Shown one piece after another: positions 61,346 through 64,000 of a stretch of 64,000 bases of DNA. The notes beneath the pieces are model-generated. The model made no database searches and was not told where the DNA came from. It worked only from the letters and a program-made list of their open reading frames with translations. The DNA comes from Rhynchopus euleeides (lineage: Eukaryota; Euglenozoa; Diplonemea; Diplonemida; Diplonemidae). A program made the translations under genes and the position numbers. The stretch covers positions 1,798,001-1,862,000 of the forward strand of contig OY723282.1 in the NCBI GenBank assembly GCA_963210315.1, given 5' to 3'. Each line of letters begins with the position of its first letter. The stretch's first letter is position 1.

Positions 61346-64000
61346 CCCACCCCACCCCCCCGCCTGCCCCTCCTCCACCCTCGGATCAACGAATAGTCCA
61401 GAATCTGGATTCCGTGCCACACGCTGCCTTGAAACCAGGGCACGTCAAAGGAGGGGAGGGGGGGTTGAGGGTGTGAGTGAGAGCGCCTTGTGCAGAAGAT
61501 GGGGTGGTGGGCAGTGAAGGGGGGTGAACAACAGTAGGTTCATCCGCATCGACTCGCGTCAGGTTGGGGCTCGTTGTGTTGCACCGCGACAAGGTTCGCG
61601 TGGGGTAGGTGTTGTGTGGAAATGCGATGCCCGGGGTGAATCGGCGAAGATTCTCAGAGAGAGCTTGTTTTGTAATGTGTTTGCTGCGTGAGGTCTGTTC
61701 GGGCGATGCTTGGGTGGGAAGCTTTGGCGCGGGGCAGTCTCCGCGTGTAGCTCCCCGGCACCTCCTGCATACGCAGTGTGTGATATATGTGACACAACAA
61801 GCTCTCCTCGCAGCGCTACGCTGTTGCGTCTAAGATAATGGGAGCCTTCCTTCGACTTCTATTTTTCCGCACACTCGTGTGAGCAGAAAGTCACCCACCA
61901 CAGCAAGCAACCAAACGTGCTCTATACACTAACCCAACCCTTCATCAGGCTCAGGGTGGAAGCGATCAATGCAAAATCATCTGAAAGGAAGACTCGAGAG
62001 ACTGCTGCTGTATTTTCAGGGTTTGTGTGTAGAAGCGTCAACGCATCAACAAACAAAATACAGGCTAAGAGCGGTTGCTGCTGAATGGTGAAGTGACTTT
62101 CAATATCCCCCTGCACACGGTGGTCTCCCGCACGTCGGGGTAGACCCTTTTGGGCGATCGTAAAAGCGGGGGTGGGGTACCCCCGCTCAGCGGGGTCTGA
62201 CTAACACGGGGGTGGGGCCTGAATATCACAGTCGGACCCCCGCTCTGACCCCCAAACCCTCGCTCCAGGGGGTGGGGGTCCACCATGCAGGGTTGGGTGA
62301 GGCCTCCCCCTCCCCCCAGGCGGCTCTCTCGCATCTATCCGCCCTCGCATCGTGTAATATGGCTCACGTCGAGAATGCTGCGCAGTGGCCCCACATGCCG
62401 CACAGCCGCGCTGGGGCCGTCGACGCTCCCATTGGGGGGTGGGTTCAACCTTCAGAGAATGCCAAGCCGTAGTCAGTCTCTCACTTGATTTGCCCGGTTG
62501 CATTCGTTTTTTGCGGAGGCACATATGCCCGGCCCGCCTTCATCCTTCATTTGAAAGAACGGGATGAAGCTAGAGCTTTCACTCAGAAGTGAAGTGAGCT
62601 CACCTCACAAAAGAGGTGACAAGCTGGCACAGTTTGACACAGAGTGAAGTCCCCCCCCCCCCCCCCCAGAGGCCCTGCTCGATTCTCGGGTTTCTTTTTC
62701 GTTTAAGCACACCCGTGTGAGCGGAAGGCGACCCACCACTGCTGTAACCAAACGCGCTCTCTTCACTAACCCCACCCCTCATCAGGCTCAGGGTGTGATT
62801 CTCATTTCAGGGGTTTTGTGTGTAGAAGGTGACAACGCAAGGAAACCCATCAAGCTGTCTTGGGGGAAATCCCACTTCCAGTCGCACCGCGACAGGTATA
62901 TTCTTTTGGGAGGAGAAAGAAATGGAACAAGGCAAGGCCACGCCCTGCGTGGTGTGATGTGGGTGCAGTGAGGTGGGTTTGTCCCATCTGGCTCTCTCGC
63001 CAAAAACCAATCAAAAAGTTGCCCTGCCGGTTATTTTGTTACGCAAACGCTTGTGCCCGACAGCACAGCCGAAGGTGCTCCCGCACACCGCCAGTCAACA
63101 CAGCCCAAACAACATATGAGCCAAAACAAACGCTATCGGCGGAGATATGCGCTGCCGTCATGCATTGTTGAAACAACAACCGGGCATCCTTGTCAGCGTG
63201 TCGACGATAACGAGGACAGCGCTTTGAACGAGGCAACGCGTCTTGTGAAGACTCTTACGAGGCAAAACATCCTCACCGGCGTGTTTCCTTTTCTTGCTTT
63301 TACTCGAACTTCGGCACGCAGACAACAACGCCCCTATCTTTCTTTTGGTATAAATTGCGATGTCTCCCCCACTCCACCACCGCCACCGCCACCACCACCA
63401 CCACCACCACTTCCTCCTTCTCCTGGTGCCCCAAGGGTCATGCAGGGGTGGAGTGAAGAGCTCGCAGAAAGGAAGTGTGTGTGCCAAAGATGGCACCTTA
63501 TTTTGGAAGAGCCGGCTCTCTTATGACACCAGGAAAAAGTATCGTTCAAAAAAAAGGGGGCAGGCATTCGATACCCTGCGCACACATGACACACAGCGAG
63601 CAGGCAAAGCATATCCTATGATCGGCTATTCCAGAATCGCTGAGCAAACCATCGCAAGAGATCATCGAATAAACCACTGGATAATGTGCTGCCCCCCACC
63701 CCACCCCACCCTCCCCTCTCGATGCCTCAACTGATTTCATACATGAACACGCCCTACTTCGGGAAGAAGGTCCTTTTTTGCCCTTTTTTCGCTTTGTGGA
63801 CAATATCGTAGCAAACATGCACCATCAGCATCCTATGTTATGAGCAGAGTCTTCACGCACGCAAGGCGGCACAGGAGGAGGGGCGTAGGATATCCGCGCT
63901 GCTTGGTGGCTCGGTGCCTCCCCACTCCTTCTCTCAGGCGATTTGACGGCCGCTGTGCCTGCTGGTGTGCTGCTCCCCTGAAGCTCCCATGCCCAGAGCC
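61346..64000. other. repeat-rich terminal region without recognised genes
   Basis: Two copies of a unit run from CACTCGTGTGAGC-GAAAG or CACCCGTGTGAGCGGAAGG to CATCAGGCTCAGGGTG (about 61871-61962 and 62708-62792). 62165-62285 is a palindromic CCCCCGCTC motif cluster like 14880-15064. A C tract is at about 62650-62667 and a (CCACCG/CCACCA)n tract at 63375-63412. Frames are short and unremarkable. Confidence 0.45.

Noticed and set aside
1-64000. tRNA or rRNA genes
   Set aside because: I scanned for B-box-like GGTTCGA contexts with matching acceptor stems and for conserved rRNA blocks and found none convincing. A covariance-model scan would be decisive.

Overview
This looks like a piece of a GC-rich, repeat-laden nuclear genome from a unicellular eukaryote. 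Signs are an E2 ubiquitin-conjugating enzyme of the ER tail-anchored (UBC6/UBE2J) type with one GT-AG intron, an SLC34-type sodium/phosphate cotransporter, proteins with arginine-rich mitochondrial leaders, and many eukaryotic transposons (hAT, Tc1/mariner, a DIRS/Ngaro-like element, TIR foldback elements). Every gene I regard as a host gene lies on the + strand and most are uninterrupted. That would fit a euglenozoan such as a diplonemid, but I cannot settle the taxon from sequence alone.

Layout. (1) 0.5-26 kb: seven paralogous genes that share an almost invariant N-terminal leader of about 60 residues, predicted to be mitochondrial, followed by one to five copies of a repeat domain of about 85-90 residues. 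The repeat skeleton resembles a degenerate GIY-YIG fold. Five of the genes or their neighbours carry a near-identical upstream block of about 0.5-0.8 kb (module M); two others carry a different shared block (module N). Transposons sit between the genes: a young DIRS/Ngaro-like element (3.0-6.1 kb), nested TIR elements and a hAT remnant (6.9-8.9 kb), and a deleted Tc1/mariner copy (11.5-12.3 kb) whose empty site survives in the paralogous copy near 16.9 kb. (2) 26-38 kb: three solid single-copy genes. They are a UBE2J1-like E2 that has inherited module M upstream, a 1,372-residue phosphate transporter fused to an extracellular phytase-like (esterase-like) domain, and a type I membrane protein with three Cys-Trp ectodomain repeats. 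(3) 38-64 kb: almost entirely mobile and repetitive DNA. It includes a hAT-like element that encodes only a hAT dimerisation domain on a charged tail, and several TIR elements that each carry a private iterated palindromic motif. It also includes a TIR element of about 9.1 kb with a second one of about 6.9 kb nested in it. The inner element carries three different tandem arrays that all have a 31-bp period, about 170 units together, plus a captured fragment of a class III adenylyl cyclase.

How parts may work together. The transporter fusion suggests coupling of extracellular organic-phosphate binding or hydrolysis to phosphate import. The leader family looks like a constant mitochondrial-targeting cassette attached to variable repeat bodies, kept uniform by recent duplication or gene conversion. 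The TIR elements with private motif arrays are best read as several hAT-like families and their non-autonomous derivatives, the arrays being subterminal binding sites. All family assignments are from reading the sequence; no database search was run.
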